DNA from: Portunus trituberculatus
Lineage: Eukaryota; Arthropoda; Malacostraca; Decapoda; Portunidae
Assembly: GCF_017591435.1 (NCBI RefSeq)
Contig: NC_059301.1
Location: 3,643,640-3,707,639, forward strand
Length of the DNA stretch: 64,000 bases
Direction of reading: 5' to 3'
The notes under the pieces were generated by a model. That model was not told the origin of the DNA. It worked only from the letters and a program-made list of their open reading frames with translations, and did not search any database. This document shows positions 23,319 to 59,610 of this stretch, piece by piece. Both the position numbers and the translations under genes were made by a program. The stretch's first letter is position 1, and the number at the start of each line of letters is the position of its first letter.

Positions 23319-24664
23319 ATCACCCTTTGGAATAGGAATGATAACAGCAGTTTTCCATGAGGGAGGCAGACATCCTGAGGCATAAGACATGTTAAAAAGA
23401 TCTAATATAGGATTTTCTGGCAAAACTAGCAATGCATTAAGTATATCATATGTAAGGCCATCCTGACCAGGTGCTGTGGACTGGCCCTGCTTGACTGCAC
23501 AAAGGAGTTCATCGTGAGTAATTGGTACACAAGTATCATCAAGTAAAGAAACATTGCACTGCAGGCTGGCCAGTCTGTGAGGTCTGTGGCGAGCAAGGGC
23601 ATCTCTGTGGGAGGCAGGGAGCCCAGCCAATGCCGAGGCACTGGTCCAAGTATTCAGTAAGTCCTGTGCTGTACTGGCAGGGTCAGGGACAGTGGCAGCT
23701 TTCCTACCTTTACCCCAGATGCGGTTGACATGGGACCAGAGCGCAGAAAAGGAGAGATTTGGATACAAGCCCAGGTATTCTGAAATGGTTCTTTTTACAC
23801 CAGGCAGGATGGACATGGAGGAGAAGGATGATTATGTGGGATTTGGGAGACATGAAAGAGGTAATGAAAATAGCAAACTGGGGATGTTGGAAAATGTTGT
23901 AAGTGACCTGTATAAGCGAATTTTGGTATTGGAGGAGAATGTGAAAGGGAGGGTGGAGGAAGAAATATGAAGAGTTGGAAGGAAAGAGGAGGAAGAATTG
24001 GAACAGTGGAGGAAGAAATATGAAGAGTTGGAAGGAAAGAGGAGGAAGAATTGGAACAGTGGAGTAAAAATATGACGCCTTGAGGTTAAGTGTACAGGAA
24101 TGCAACACCGTAGTGAGAGAAAATGAAAAAAGTAGAACAACAAGGTGTCTGGAGTAAGAGAAAGGATGAGGAAGCAGCGAATCTAAGAGAAATAATGAAT
24201 AGTCAGTTAAAGGAAAAAAAAGGAAGAGGTGATGAAAAGGACAGTGGTAAAAGTAATAAAGGAAAAAGAAGAATTGGTTAGAAACACTGTCGAGAAAAAG
24301 GGATGTGTTATGGTATTTGGGGTTAAAGAAGATAAGACACCAATGAGGCAGGAACAAGAAAAGAAGGAGAAAGATGTGGCAGGTAAACTGGTGGGAATTG
24401 TTACTAACGAGGCTGATGAGAACCAACATAACATATTACATAAATAATAGGATAACAAAGGGCCACCATGGCCATCAAGGTTATCCTGTATCAGTCGCAC
24501 AGCGACCTCGTCATCAGTACCAAGGTGGTCTTAATCTTGATCTTGATACTACAGGCGACTCGGGATCATTCCTGAGCTGGGCCTTTGGATCGGCAGCTCC
24601 TGTAGACGACAAAAAAAAAAAAAAAGGCACACAGAAAAAAAAGGAAGAGAAAAAGAAGAAAAAG
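23319..24664 (+). repeat. Left arm of large inverted repeat
   Basis: This arm of 1346 bases is the reverse complement of 25445-26794 apart from a few changes, mostly in homopolymer length. It contains, from outside in, an RT fragment (minus), an ORF1 coiled-coil fragment (plus, 23815-24447), a LINE (TTATG) tail and an (ATCAAG) tail. Confidence 0.93.
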
Positions 24665-25444
24665 GAAACAAGGTCCTTTGCTCTAACCGTCTGTACATCT
24701 GGCACGCCACATTCTCTCCAGAAACTCCTTCACCGCCTCGATCATCCTTTCATTCGTTTCTCTACTCAGTCCCAGCAGCACCACCATCCACTCCCTCCCC
24801 ATCTTTTCCACTCTTTCATTCCTATTATACCCTAACTCAATCAACACCACTTGCATCATCTCATACCTGTCTCTGGCATACTTCACACACTCCAGCATCA
24901 CATGCTCCACCGTCTCGTCCTCTCCCGAGTCACACATCTGGCACACTTTGCTGCGGGACTCAGACCACCTGTAACTCCTTGCATTCACATCAATACACTG
25001 TGCCCTAGAGAAGATCACCACCCAGGCTTCCATCGTACCACCTCTCATACATCGGGGCCTCTTTCACCTTGTACCATTCCAGAGTAGTCTTTCATTCCAT
25101 CCCATTCCTCCACTCATTCAGTCCCATACTCTTCACATCTCTGTCTATCTCACTCTTCCACTTCCTCGCATCCCATTCTGTTCCCACTCTGCCTCCTCTT
25201 GTCACGACCCATTCTAGCTCATTCTGATTCACCCCAGCTATTCTCACTGCCCACCCAACCTGTAGACCATTCCTCTCTGTCATTCTCATACACCTTTTCC
25301 TCCATTTGCTTCCACTTTCACTCCACAGATACACCTTCCATGCTATTCTTGCATCATCCATTCTCTCAAGCCTAATCTTGTACCTAAGTATTGCTTTTAT
25401 AAGTCTTTCCCTAAAAGAGCTCCATCCCATATGCCCTCTTAAGG
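24665..25444 (-). mobile_element. LINE C-terminal fragment in inverted repeat spacer
   Basis: The minus strand encodes the end of a LINE ORF2 with a zinc-binding tail: 'SKVCQMCDSGEDETVEHVML' and 'ECVKYARDRYEM', a CxxC...H...C pattern. Upstream pieces read 'RLERMDDARIAWKVYLWSES' and 'NELEWVVTRGGRVGTEWDAR'. Frames are broken. Confidence 0.7.
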
Positions 25445-26794
25445 CTTTTTCTTCTTTTTCTCTTCCTTTTTTTTCTGTGTGCCTTTTTTTTTTTTTGTCG
25501 TCTACAGGAGCTGCCGATCCAAAGGCCCAGCTCAGGAATGATCCCGAGTCGCCTGTAGTATCAAGATCAAGATCAAGACCACCTTGGTACTGATGACGAG
25601 GTCGCTGTGCGACTGATACAGGATAACCTTGATGGCCATGGTGGCCCTTTGTTATCCTATTATTTATGTAATATGTTATGTTGGTTCTCATCAGCCTCAT
25701 TAGTAACAATTCCCACCAGTTTACCTGCCACATCTTTCTCCTTCTTTTCTTGTTCCTGCCTCATTGGTGTCTTATCTTCTTTAACCCCAAATACCATAAC
25801 ACATCCCTTTTTCTCGACAGTGTTTCTAACCAATTCTTCTTTTTCCTTTATTACTTTTACCACTGTCCTTTTCATCACCTCTTCCTTTTTTTCCTTTAAC
25901 TGACTATTCATTATTTCTCTTAGATTCGCTGCTTCCTCATCCTTTCTCTTACTCCAGACACCTTGTTGTTCTACTTTTTTTTCATTTTCTCTCACTACGG
26001 TGTTGCATTCCTGTACACTTAACCTCAAGGCGTCATATTTTTTACTCCACTGTTCCAATTCTTCCCTCCTCTTTCCTTCCAACTCTTCATATTTCTTCCT
26101 CCACTGTTCCAATTCTTCCCTCCTCTTTCCTTCCAACTCTTCATATTTCTTCCTCCACCCCTCCCTTTCACATTCTCCTCCAATACCAAAATTCGCTTAT
26201 ACAGGTCACTTACAACATTTTCCAACATCCCCAGTTTGCTATTTTCATTACCTCTTTCATGTCTCCCAAATCCCACATAATCATCCTTCTCCTCCATGTC
26301 CATCCTGCCTGGTGTGTAAAAGAACCATTTCAGAATACCTGGGCTTGTATCCAAATCTCTCCTTTTCTGCGCTCTGGTCCCATGTCAACCGCATCTGGGG
26401 TAAAGGTAGGAAAGCTGCCACTGTCCCTGACCCTGCCAGTACAGCACAGGACTTACTGAATACTTGGACCAGTGCCTCGGCATTGGCTGGGCTCCCTGCC
26501 TCCCACAGAGATGCCCTTGCTCGCCACAGACCTCACAGACTGGCCAGCCTGCAGTGCAATGTTTCTTTACTTGATGATACTTGTGTACCAATTACTCACG
26601 ATGAACTCCTTTGTGCAGTCAAGCAGGGCCAGTCCACAGCACCTGGTCAGGATGGCCTTACATATGATATACTTAATGCATTGCTAGTTTTGCCAGAAAA
26701 TCCTATATTAGATTCTTTTAACATGTCTTATGCCTCAGGATGTCTGCCTCCCTCATGGAAAACTGCTGTTATCATTCCTATTCCAAAGGGTGAT
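25445..26794 (-). repeat. Right arm of large inverted repeat
   Basis: Mirror of 23319-24664. The outer part is continuous with the plus-strand LINE that runs on to 29088, so this arm is probably the older copy. Confidence 0.93.
25680..26318 (-). mobile_element. LINE ORF1 fragment (coiled coil, RRM-like)
   Basis: The minus strand encodes 'MEEKDDYVGFGRHERGNENS', a repeated coiled coil 'KKYEELEGKRREELEQW' and an RRM-like start 'KKGCVMVFGVKEDKTP'. At 25680 it is cut by the 3' tail of the 9-kb type LINE. A mirror copy lies in the left arm. Confidence 0.75.
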
Positions 26795-29088
26795 GGTTCT
26801 TTCAGGCCTATTTCTTTAACTAGTTGTCTTTGTAAGATGATGGAGAGAGTCATATTAAGACGGTTACTTTATAAAGTGGGGGGATCTTCTGTCGCAAAAC
26901 TTGCATGGTTTTATGAAGGGCCGCTCTACCAGTGACTGTTTTATTAAGTGCCTCAGTAATGCCAATGTTAACTGTCGTGCCTTTATTGATCTCAAGGGTG
27001 CCTTTGACAAGGCCAACAGGGATGTCATTCTTGAGGAACTCATGTTGAAGGGTGTTAAAGGAAAGTTATTGGGGTGGATTTGGGATTATTTGTGTGACAG
27101 GAAGGCAAAGGTGTGGCTCCAGGGGGCAGTCTCTGCTGAAGGAATTTTGACTTGGGTACACCGCAGGGGTGTACTCAGCCCCATGCTTTTCAATATACTT
27201 ATGGATAAAATTGCCAGATATCCTTTTCCCCAGGGCACAGAGGTAATTGTCTATGCTGACGACATCTTGCTACAGTGTAATGCTCCTCGGACCCTTACCT
27301 CGGCCTTAAGCCATCTTGAGTCCCTGTGTACTGACATGGGCCTTGTCATCAATGAAACTAAAACTAAATTTCAAGCAACTCCCAGAGTTTGCAGACCACC
27401 AAGCATAAATTCCATAAAAATCAGTCGTGTGCAGTGCTATAAATACTTGGGAGCTCAACTCGGTTTTACTAAGGATTCTCACTGTATTACCTATGTTCGC
27501 AATCAATGTTTGTTACGGCTTGCTCCCCTACGAGTGCTAGCTCACAGGGGCTATGGTGTGGGTATCCCAGTGCTTAGGATGTTCTACATTTCTGTTATCA
27601 GGGCTTTAATAGACTATGCTGCTCCAGTCTTGTTTGGTATAGTCCAACACAGCTGAAACCCTTGAGTACATTCAGAATGAGAGCATGAGAGTAATCTTAG
27701 GCTGCCCCAAGACTGCAAAGCTTGAAGTTCTCCGAGCAGAATTGGACCTCCCCACCATTGTTTGTCGAATACAGGAAATCACCTGCCGTGCACTGTGTCG
27801 GATGGCATGTAATGGTGCCAGCCAACCCTTGCGTTCCCTTGCCCACCTTCATGCTAACCCCAGGGCCCCTGCTAACTCTTACTTGAGACAGCTTTTAACA
27901 TCACTAACCAAATTTGATGTCCTTGACTCCTACCTCAATGTTGTTACCACCTCTGGTTCCCCTCTTGGAGACCTCACAAAGTCAGTGTAGATATAGAAAA
28001 CTTGCTGCTCCTAAATATAACTGGTTCCCACATGAACTTAAAGATCTTTTTATGCATAAATTGTCTAACTACTCAAGGGTGCAGGCTGTACATGTTTACT
28101 GTGATGGTTCAGTGGATGGCAGCAAATCTGGATGTGGCCTGTTCATCCGCAACTACACCTCTCTCCTCTGAATACACTGACACTGAGGTGTCCAAGAGGC
28201 TTCCTGACAACCTGTCCTCTACAAGGGCAGAACTATATGCCATGCTAGAAGGTTTACAAATTGTCCTTCCTTTGGGGAAAGATGTTTACTTTTTTGTTGA
28301 TAGTCAGGGTGCCTTATATTCATTGTTGTCTCCTTCCCCTGCTGATTGTGATCTCATCAACAAGTGTCTTGGTGTCATTGATCTCTTGGAGAGATAATCT
28401 CAGAGTATGTTTCACCTGGGTGCCTTCTCATGTTGGCATTTCCCATAATGAAAAAGCTGATGTTCTTGCCCGTCACTCCCTTACTGAGGACATTGCTGAC
28501 TGTCCTGTTGAACACACTTATAATAACATCAAGGGTCAGCTTAAACGTCATGTTTGCAGCACCATTGCTCATAACCTTGACACTTGTTATAGGAAAGGCA
28601 GTCCCAGTTCAGTCCATTATGTACATGTCTCCCACACCAGCAGTGTCACCTATGGCAGGAAGAGTGCCGTCCATGACCTTGTTGCTATGCGTCTCAGGCT
28701 GGGTTACAGGTACTATTGGGAGGTCAGTGGGGCTGCTGCTGTGCCCTGTAAGCTGTGTCACAGTCCTGCAAGGCACACACTTGCCCACTATGTCATGAAG
28801 TGTCCTTGCTGGTGCATTTCCACCCACAAGGGAACTGGGACCTGCCACCAATGATAAGCTGGTTCTTCAACAATGACATCATCCCTGCCATCCTCAAGGA
28901 TTTCCCACTTTTTGCTCCACCTTTGTAAATAATGTAAATATACTTAGTTATTTATTTTTGTACTGCAATACATTAATTTTCTATGAACATTTGTTTGGGG
29001 GATGGGTGGCAGGCTCCTCCCATCTCCTTTGTTGTACTTTTTTTTTCAACAATAAACTTATCAAATCAAATCAAATCAAATCAAATCC
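26318..29088 (+). mobile_element. RNase H-type LINE (right copy)
   Basis: The plus strand reads RT blocks 'TAPGQDGLTYDILNALLVLP', 'FIDLKGAFDKANRDVILEEL' and 'VYADDILLQCNAPR', then an RNase H domain with all four acidic positions ('YCDGSVDGSKSG', 'STRAELYAM', 'FFVDSQGAL', 'HNEKADVLARHSL'), then a CxxC-type tail. The 3' end carries (TCAAA)n at about 29065-29088. LINEs with RNase H belong to the I group. Frameshifts near 26900, 27650 and 28150 break ORF2. Confidence 0.88.
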
Positions 29089-29089
29089 T

Positions 29090-29330
29090 TTTTGGTCGTA
29101 CACTCGGCAGATCAGCTGAGTCAGCCATCTTGGGTAAATCAAAACAAACCGCCACGAGATACCCGATTCACCACTTCTTTCAATTCTTTCTCAATCTCTC
29201 GTCAAACTGCTCATTGCAACAACACAAATTCACTAACAACCTGGGACAGCACGAGAACCAAAATTCTCCTCCTTCCCCCGCAAAAACACCAGAGGCTGCT
29301 GGGAGCTTTCATCGGCGATGTTGACGCGGC

Positions 29331-29335
<5 letters not shown>
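29090..29335 (-). other. Possible 5' leader and start codon cut by LINE insertion
   Basis: On the minus strand a mixed-composition leader ends at ATG in a strong context (cccaagATGG) at 29133-29131, reading 'MADSADLPSVRPKR'. It then runs into the (TCAAA)n tail of the LINE. It may be the first exon of an unknown gene broken by the insertion. The coding stretch is too short to identify. Confidence 0.3.
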
Positions 29336-29387
<52 letters not shown>

Positions 29388-29435
29388 CAAAGAAAAATTT
29401 GTAACTCCTCTAAAACTTTCCCTATTCTAAAGTTC

Positions 29436-29497
<62 letters not shown>
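29333..29497. repeat. (GT)n (29333-29386) and (GA)n (29439-29497)
   Basis: Two microsatellites separated by about 50 bases. Confidence 0.95.
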
Positions 29498-29499
<2 letters not shown>

Positions 29500-29615
29500 A
29501 CTTTATAGAAGCCCAAGACTGGAATGTTTTACAAAGGCAAATGCATTGGATGTAGGCTTCTTTGAAAATGGGAGATGTAAGTGGGATATGAATGTACTAC
29601 TTTGCCAGAACCTAC

Positions 29616-29750
29616 CAACTTCTCAGGGGTGAGACACATTGCACTGCAAAAGCTCTCCTTAATGACTGGAGTTCCTTTAACAAAACTGTAATTCCTTAAT
29701 TGATCGAGGATGTTTTTCAGATCTTTGTATTGTTCTTCACTTATATAATT
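29616..29750 (-). CDS. Candidate exon, unidentified
   Basis: A 45-codon minus-strand open stretch begins 'NYISEEQYKDLKNILDQLRN' and goes on 'YSFVKGTPVIKESFCSAMCL'. It has a donor gtaggt and a weak acceptor (actgag). Its amino-acid balance looks like a real protein rather than a shadow frame. Phase 0 at both ends fits the candidate exon at 31716-31941. I do not recognise the protein. Confidence 0.3.
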
Positions 29751-30279
29751 CTCAGTTTCAGTGATAAAGAGGTGTCGATACCATTATGGTTATTTTAGTA
29801 ATTCTAATTACAAAATCCATAAAAACTACAAAGAACTTTGGTTAATTTAGTGATAATTAATAATATATCAATTCATACAGTATGCGCTACAATATAAAGT
29901 ACAGCAGTACTGACTTTGGACACTGTACGAGAACACATATTTCCTTTGTATTTTCTCCTTCTCACATAATATGGCATTGTGCATTATCATTCATCAGGCA
30001 CAACAATCAGCTGGATCAATAAGCATAGATCAATTGTTGCCAAGTGCCCATCAATATATATATATATATATATATTTTTTTTTTTTTGCCGACTTGGTTG
30101 GTGTATATGACGTATGATGTCTCCTTAATGTGCAGTGCCTCACCCAGCTGTACCATGACCCAGGATGTCCAACCCAAGACTAGCAGACAAAAAATTATAA
30201 ATCCAAGGACTGTCAAAATTCAATAGACAAGTTGACACCTACCCCTCAATAACAGGAATGGTAGTTAGGGAAATGAACA

Positions 30280-30960
30280 GCAAATTGCTAGGGCAAGTAT
30301 CTCCAAGAATGGTGTAACGTTGCATCCATGACAACACTGTGTGCTGCTGATTTTGTGCGCACAGGAAACCAAACCTCATACAGAGATACAAGAAGCTCAT
30401 GGTTAATTTTTGCCATGCATATCAACACTGGGACCAGGAGAGGTGGCAGCATGTTTTGTGGAGTGATGAGGCAGTGTTCATGGTGACAGGCACTGCTGCT
30501 CCAGTACACTGTCTCCACTTCCAGGCATCCATCATCCATCATGATGTCAGCCTGCTTCTCCTTCCATGAATGGGGGAGTTGGTAGTGTTACCAAAAGGTG
30601 CAAGAATGAACAAGAACAAATACTTAGAAATTTTGTGTTACTATTTGCCCAGCTCATTTAAAAAATATAGGACAGAATTTTTTATGCAGGACGGAGAGCC
30701 ATGCTACACTGCTTTTGATGTGAAATAGTGGCTATGTGACTGTCAAGTTCAGTTTTTTGAGGACTGGCCAAGCAATAGTCCTGATTTCAACCCCATAAAA
30801 AAAACAGTGGTTGATTATGAAATGAAAGGTACGAGGAATGGACACTTCAACAACAGCTAAGTTCAAGGCTGCTGTGTGTCACCTGTGGATAGCTTTGCCC
30901 CAGGATTTGCTACAGACACTAGCAAACAGTGTTCCCAAGAGGATCCAGAAATGTCTATGA
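30280..30960 (+). pseudogene. Tc1-type transposase relic
   Basis: Plus-strand pieces in several frames give 'HWDQERWQHVLWSDEAVFMV', 'FFMQDGEPCYTAFDVK' and 'VQFFEDWPSNSPDFNPIKK', which are the catalytic-domain landmarks of Tc1-like DDE transposases. Stops and frameshifts are frequent. TIRs were not located. Confidence 0.82.
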
Positions 30961-30999
30961 TGAAAGGGAAACCCAATACATTACTAGAAGTAGATGACT

Positions 31000-31715
31000 G
31001 AAGGAATCAAAGATAAAGTAAAAAGGTTGCAATTATGTTTCATACATTTCATTCATTCATTACAATCATGATTGTCACACACTCTCACACACCTAATATT
31101 TTGGCACATACTGTATGCAGTATGCATGTAATTTTGTATGTTCCAAGGATCATATGACACATCTCTATTGTAAACATTAGTGCTTTTTGTTTCTATGTGT
31201 GATACTTCTTTCTAGAACTCTTACCACAAGGGGATGGACATGACAAGGTGTCACTGGATAGTAGCCTATAGCCTCAAAACAACTGGGAAACATATTTTGG
31301 ATAATTGTGAACAAAGCTAGTCCATATAAAAGGGGTTACATGCCTCGGTTATATTAGTAACAACTAAAGACCAATAGCTATTTGAGATGTTACACCTCAA
31401 TGTTGAAGAACAAGAGACATAAGTTTTCACACCAAGTCACTTCACACAACAGCTATCCTTATCTCTAGATGGAAATGTACAGTGAACTTCATCACCCACA
31501 ACAGGCTTCAGAAATGCCCAGACAAACTTGGGACTAGCATGAGGGAATAAATACATTCCCAAGACTCTTAGACATAACTAACCCATCATCATCAAGGTAG
31601 CTTTGAATACTCCTCTCAGATGAACTTTTTAACACAAGGTGAAGCCAATGCTAATTACTGCTCATCCATAGAAATGCAAGCATATAAAATGAATGTTGCA
31701 ACTATGAATCCTCAC
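31000..31715. other. Unassigned sequence
   Basis: AT-rich sequence downstream of the REXO2 stop codon in gene sense. No feature is recognised. Confidence 0.4.
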
Positions 31716-31941
31716 CATCACTAGAATAGCTAAACCATATGACAGTAAGTAGATCCTCAGCTCAGCACCATCCTTTGGTAGAATATGAAAAAGATAAATC
31801 ATACAAATGATGGCATACACCATGGTACAGGACATCAAACTTAATTTTGCACCTCCAATTATGAAACCAGCCACTATCACATTCATATCATCCATATTCA
31901 AATATTTTCTAACAAAGAATAACTTTTTTTCATTGTTATAC
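31716..31941 (-). CDS. Candidate exon of a membrane protein, unidentified
   Basis: Seventy-five codons lie between a good acceptor (ctgatttcag) and a donor gtgagg. The translation has a hydrophobic span around 'VIVAGFIIGGAKLSLMSCTM' with 'VYAIICMIYLF', and a second, 'YLLSYGLAILVM', which suggests a multi-pass membrane protein. It lies beyond the REXO2 stop, so it would be a separate minus-strand gene. The family is not recognised. Confidence 0.35.
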
Positions 31942-32235
31942 CTGAAATCAGTCAATTATGTTACATTTATAAACAAACTCCCAAAATCACACTTTCTAAC
32001 TGAAAAGAAAACATTTTCAACTTTTGCAAGTTTCACACTAACAGTTACAGAAGTTTAGAGGATTTCTATACTACTCACACTAAAGATATGACAAAGCCAA
32101 TAAGAGGTGAAAAGTTTATCTTGACAAAAATCTTTTTATCAATGTAAGATAAATATGTAATAATCACAGTATAAAAGACTAACCTCCTGGAAGTAAATTA
32201 TTCTAATCTCTTAGCAGGATTCCAAACCTGAATAG

Positions 32236-56831
<24,596 letters not shown>

Positions 56832-56984
56832 GACCTGAGATAACAGGAAGGTGGCAATGTCCCGGAGAAATCGTCCTGCGCGCTCGCCTCGATTCCCGGC
56901 TCCCCATTCGCAGCTCCTCCACCCAGCTGATTTGACTTCTCATAAAATGAGAAATGATTTATACGATGTATGAGTTTAGCTATA

Positions 56985-57525
56985 TGTGACTGAAATTGCA
57001 AATCGGTAAAGTTTCCGACTGGTGCTTAGCGACTAGAAAAACAGTTGCAAACACAAGACCAACATCTGTTGGTCTTATTCAGTCGATTTGCGACTTTGTT
57101 TGCGTTGTGACATCAAAGAGTAAGGTTTGAAAATGTGGTGTCCAGAGATGTAGAGAAGACGTTGGAGTTAGTGAGGGAAAAAAGAGTACATCTGGGACAC
57201 TGAAGATGAATTATACAACAAAAAAAAATTACGCAAATCGACGTTCGATGAGATGGCTGGCACTCTCCAAGAACTGTTTCCTTATCTGCAGGGTGTTGTT
57301 GGAGGTGAGGAATGAATACTTGTGATGATTTAATTTGATAGCAATCGTCATCGTCACCAGAGGAAGAGATCGTTTTGAGTAGTTGCTTAATTGTTTATAT
57401 TAACTTCCCACCAACCAGTCGATATTCTCCAGTCGCTATGTGTGAACGTGTTCCGACTAGAAGGGCTCAGTCGATATTTCAAGTGATTTGCTATTTCAGT
57501 CGCATATTGACACGTGTGAACGCAA
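56985..57525 (+). mobile_element. MADF-coding MITE, copy 1
   Basis: It shares 'gcgactgaaattgcaa'-type ends with copy 2; the right end reads 'tcagtcgcatattgacacgt'. A plus-strand frame near 57190-57300 reads 'YIWDTEDELYNKKKLRKSTF' and 'DEMAGTLQELFPYLQGVVGG', the second half of a MADF DNA-binding domain. MADF/Myb-like accessory proteins are typical of PIF/Harbinger elements. The left end is truncated. Confidence 0.65.
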
Positions 57526-58070
57526 ATTCACACGTATCAATAAGCGACTGAAATTGCAAGTCGGTAGAATATATATATGGATATATTGGTGCAAAACAGG
57601 AACGATATTTTGGTCTTATTCAGTCGATTTATGACTTTGTTTACGCTGTAACGTCACGGAGAAAGGTTTGAAAAGGCGGTGTTCAGTTGGAGTTGGTGAG
57701 GGAAAAAAAGCACATCTGGGATCCCAAAAATTCTACAGCAAAAACAGCTTACACAAATTGACGTTGAGATAGCTGCCACTCTCCCAGAACTGTTTCCCTC
57801 TATGCAGGATGTTGTTGGATATGAGGACTGAATACTTGTGATGATTTAATTGAAGCTTCCAGCACGCCAAAAGAACTGCATCTACAGCTTCGGCATCGCC
57901 ACTAGAGGAAGACAGCTTCTTGGGTAGCTGTTTGTTTACATTCACATCCTGCCAACCAGCCGATACTTCCCAGTCGCTATGTGTGAATGTGTTCCGACTA
58001 TAAGGGCTCTGTCGATACTTCTAGCTACTTGCAATTTCAGTCCCATATTGACAAGTGTGAACCCGCCTTA
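57526..58070 (+). mobile_element. MADF-coding MITE, copy 2
   Basis: It starts 'ttcacacgtatcaataagcg' and ends 'ttgacaagtgtgaa', inverted partners. It is a diverged direct repeat of copy 1 in the same order, including the decayed MADF segment. The two copies abut. Confidence 0.7.
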
Positions 58071-58146
58071 ATATGCATGAAGTACTCATACAACAGCAAT
58101 GAAACATTACACATTTATTTTACATTTACAGTGTTGCTTGAAAAAG

Positions 58147-59085
58147 GGTAGGGGGAGGGTGGCACCATTTTTTTTTTATTTTTTATACCATGTTAATAAA
58201 GTATTGAGTCTAGAAACCATATTTATATTATTTTTGATGCTTTGTGGGTTTGTAGTGGTGCTTTGGGATGTTACTTTCGAAGTCCACACCCGGGTCATGG
58301 TTTTTGAAGGAAAACAATGAAGCACAAGAATTTACAAAATAATAATTTTTCTTGGGCCAGAAATAAAATGAAGGGGCAAGACGGACCCCCAGGGGTCCAT
58401 CTTACCCAGCAAACTGAACATGAAGAAACAAATCCTTATTGGCATAAAGCACATATTAAAAAACGCTTCCTCGTCATCATCATAATCCTTCACATTGCTC
58501 ATGAGCATGCAGATTTATTGGTACAAATCAAACGAACAAAAAAGAAAAAAAAAAAAAAACTCCAAAATTATCATCTATTCCTGCACAACTTAATGACATA
58601 AATCACATACAAAAACCTCTTCCTGAACATCATCATCATCTGTCCCTGCACATTATTCATGAGCCCAGCTTTTTGCAATTACCACAACAAACCCACTCTT
58701 CCCCTCTCATGGTAAACATTAAAATGTTTACCAAAGTATCTATCTTTACTATGCCAATTTATGGCATCTATATATCCCGTATATACTCATGGGCATGTAT
58801 AACATAAGTACTAAATCATTATGATAATTATTTCAATATAAAACAAGCAGTGCCTTACCATGTGCGTATAACATCAGCACTGCATAAAATGACAAATATT
58901 TCCCTGTGAAGCGCAAGGGAAACTTAGCGTGCCTATACCGGTAGTGATGATGTCATTGTTGGGGGACGTGAAGGACATCTACGTCCTACGAGTAAAATTT
59001 TGAAACTCGCCCTTTATGCTTGGATTTAGAAGGGGTTCCGTCTTACCCCATGCATGGGTCCGTCTTATCCTACCTTCCCCTATTG
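58147..59085. mobile_element. Possible TIR element with GGGTAAGACGGACC-type ends
   Basis: 'gggtagggggagggtgg' at the left and 'ttatcctaccttcccctat' at the right are roughly inverted. Inner words 'caagacggacccccagg' and 'catgggtccgtcttatcc' are also inverted. No transposase was seen. Confidence 0.4.
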
Positions 59086-59089
59086 CTTT

Positions 59090-59270
59090 CCCAGATTTTC
59101 TCCGTAGTTCTAAGATGTGTAGCTAGTAAATCAATCATCTTTTTGATAAAGCTGAGAGTTTTACATTTGCAGTGTTGATGGAAAGAATGAATACATAGAT
59201 ATATAGTATTGCTTTTTCCGGATTTTCTCCGTAGTTCTAAGATGTGTAGGTAGTAAAACAATAATGTTTG
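59090..59270. repeat. Direct repeat, about 50 bp, two copies
   Basis: 'gattttctccgtagttctaa' with 'gatgtgtag' occurs at about 59095 and 59219, separated by unique sequence. Confidence 0.75.
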
Positions 59271-59512
59271 TAATTTAGCTGTGTGCAACTTGCATGATGA
59301 AAATAAATTTATTAAAACCCAGGTGAGTGGCAATATTTTACCCAGGCCTCACGAGTCACGTACTACAATTAATTTTTGGTATGACCTGAGTCGCTTACTT
59401 CTACCACTGTGCACTTTTATCTTGTTGACGCCGACACAATGGCAACTTCACCGACTCGCTCTCATCTACACACCCAAGGTAAACAATTTGCATTAACATA
59501 AATATTTACACA

Positions 59513-59567
59513 CTCTCCATAATGAAAAAGGCTGGCTGAGTGACCAGCAGGCGACCATGAATACAAT

Positions 59568-59608
<41 letters not shown>
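59513..59608 (+). mobile_element. tRNA-derived SINE, family 3, 3' fragment
   Basis: 'aaggctggctgagtgaccag' and 'caggcgacca' followed by (AC)n match the 3' ends of the two SINEs at 62051 and 62393. Confidence 0.75.

Positions 59609-59610
<2 letters not shown>

Noticed and set aside
29333..29386. CRISPR-like or other spaced repeat arrays
   Set aside because: All regular repeats here are simple microsatellites without spacers. The window is eukaryotic.
57733..57945. Minus-strand 70-codon frame
   Set aside because: It is antisense to the MADF segment in MITE copy 2.
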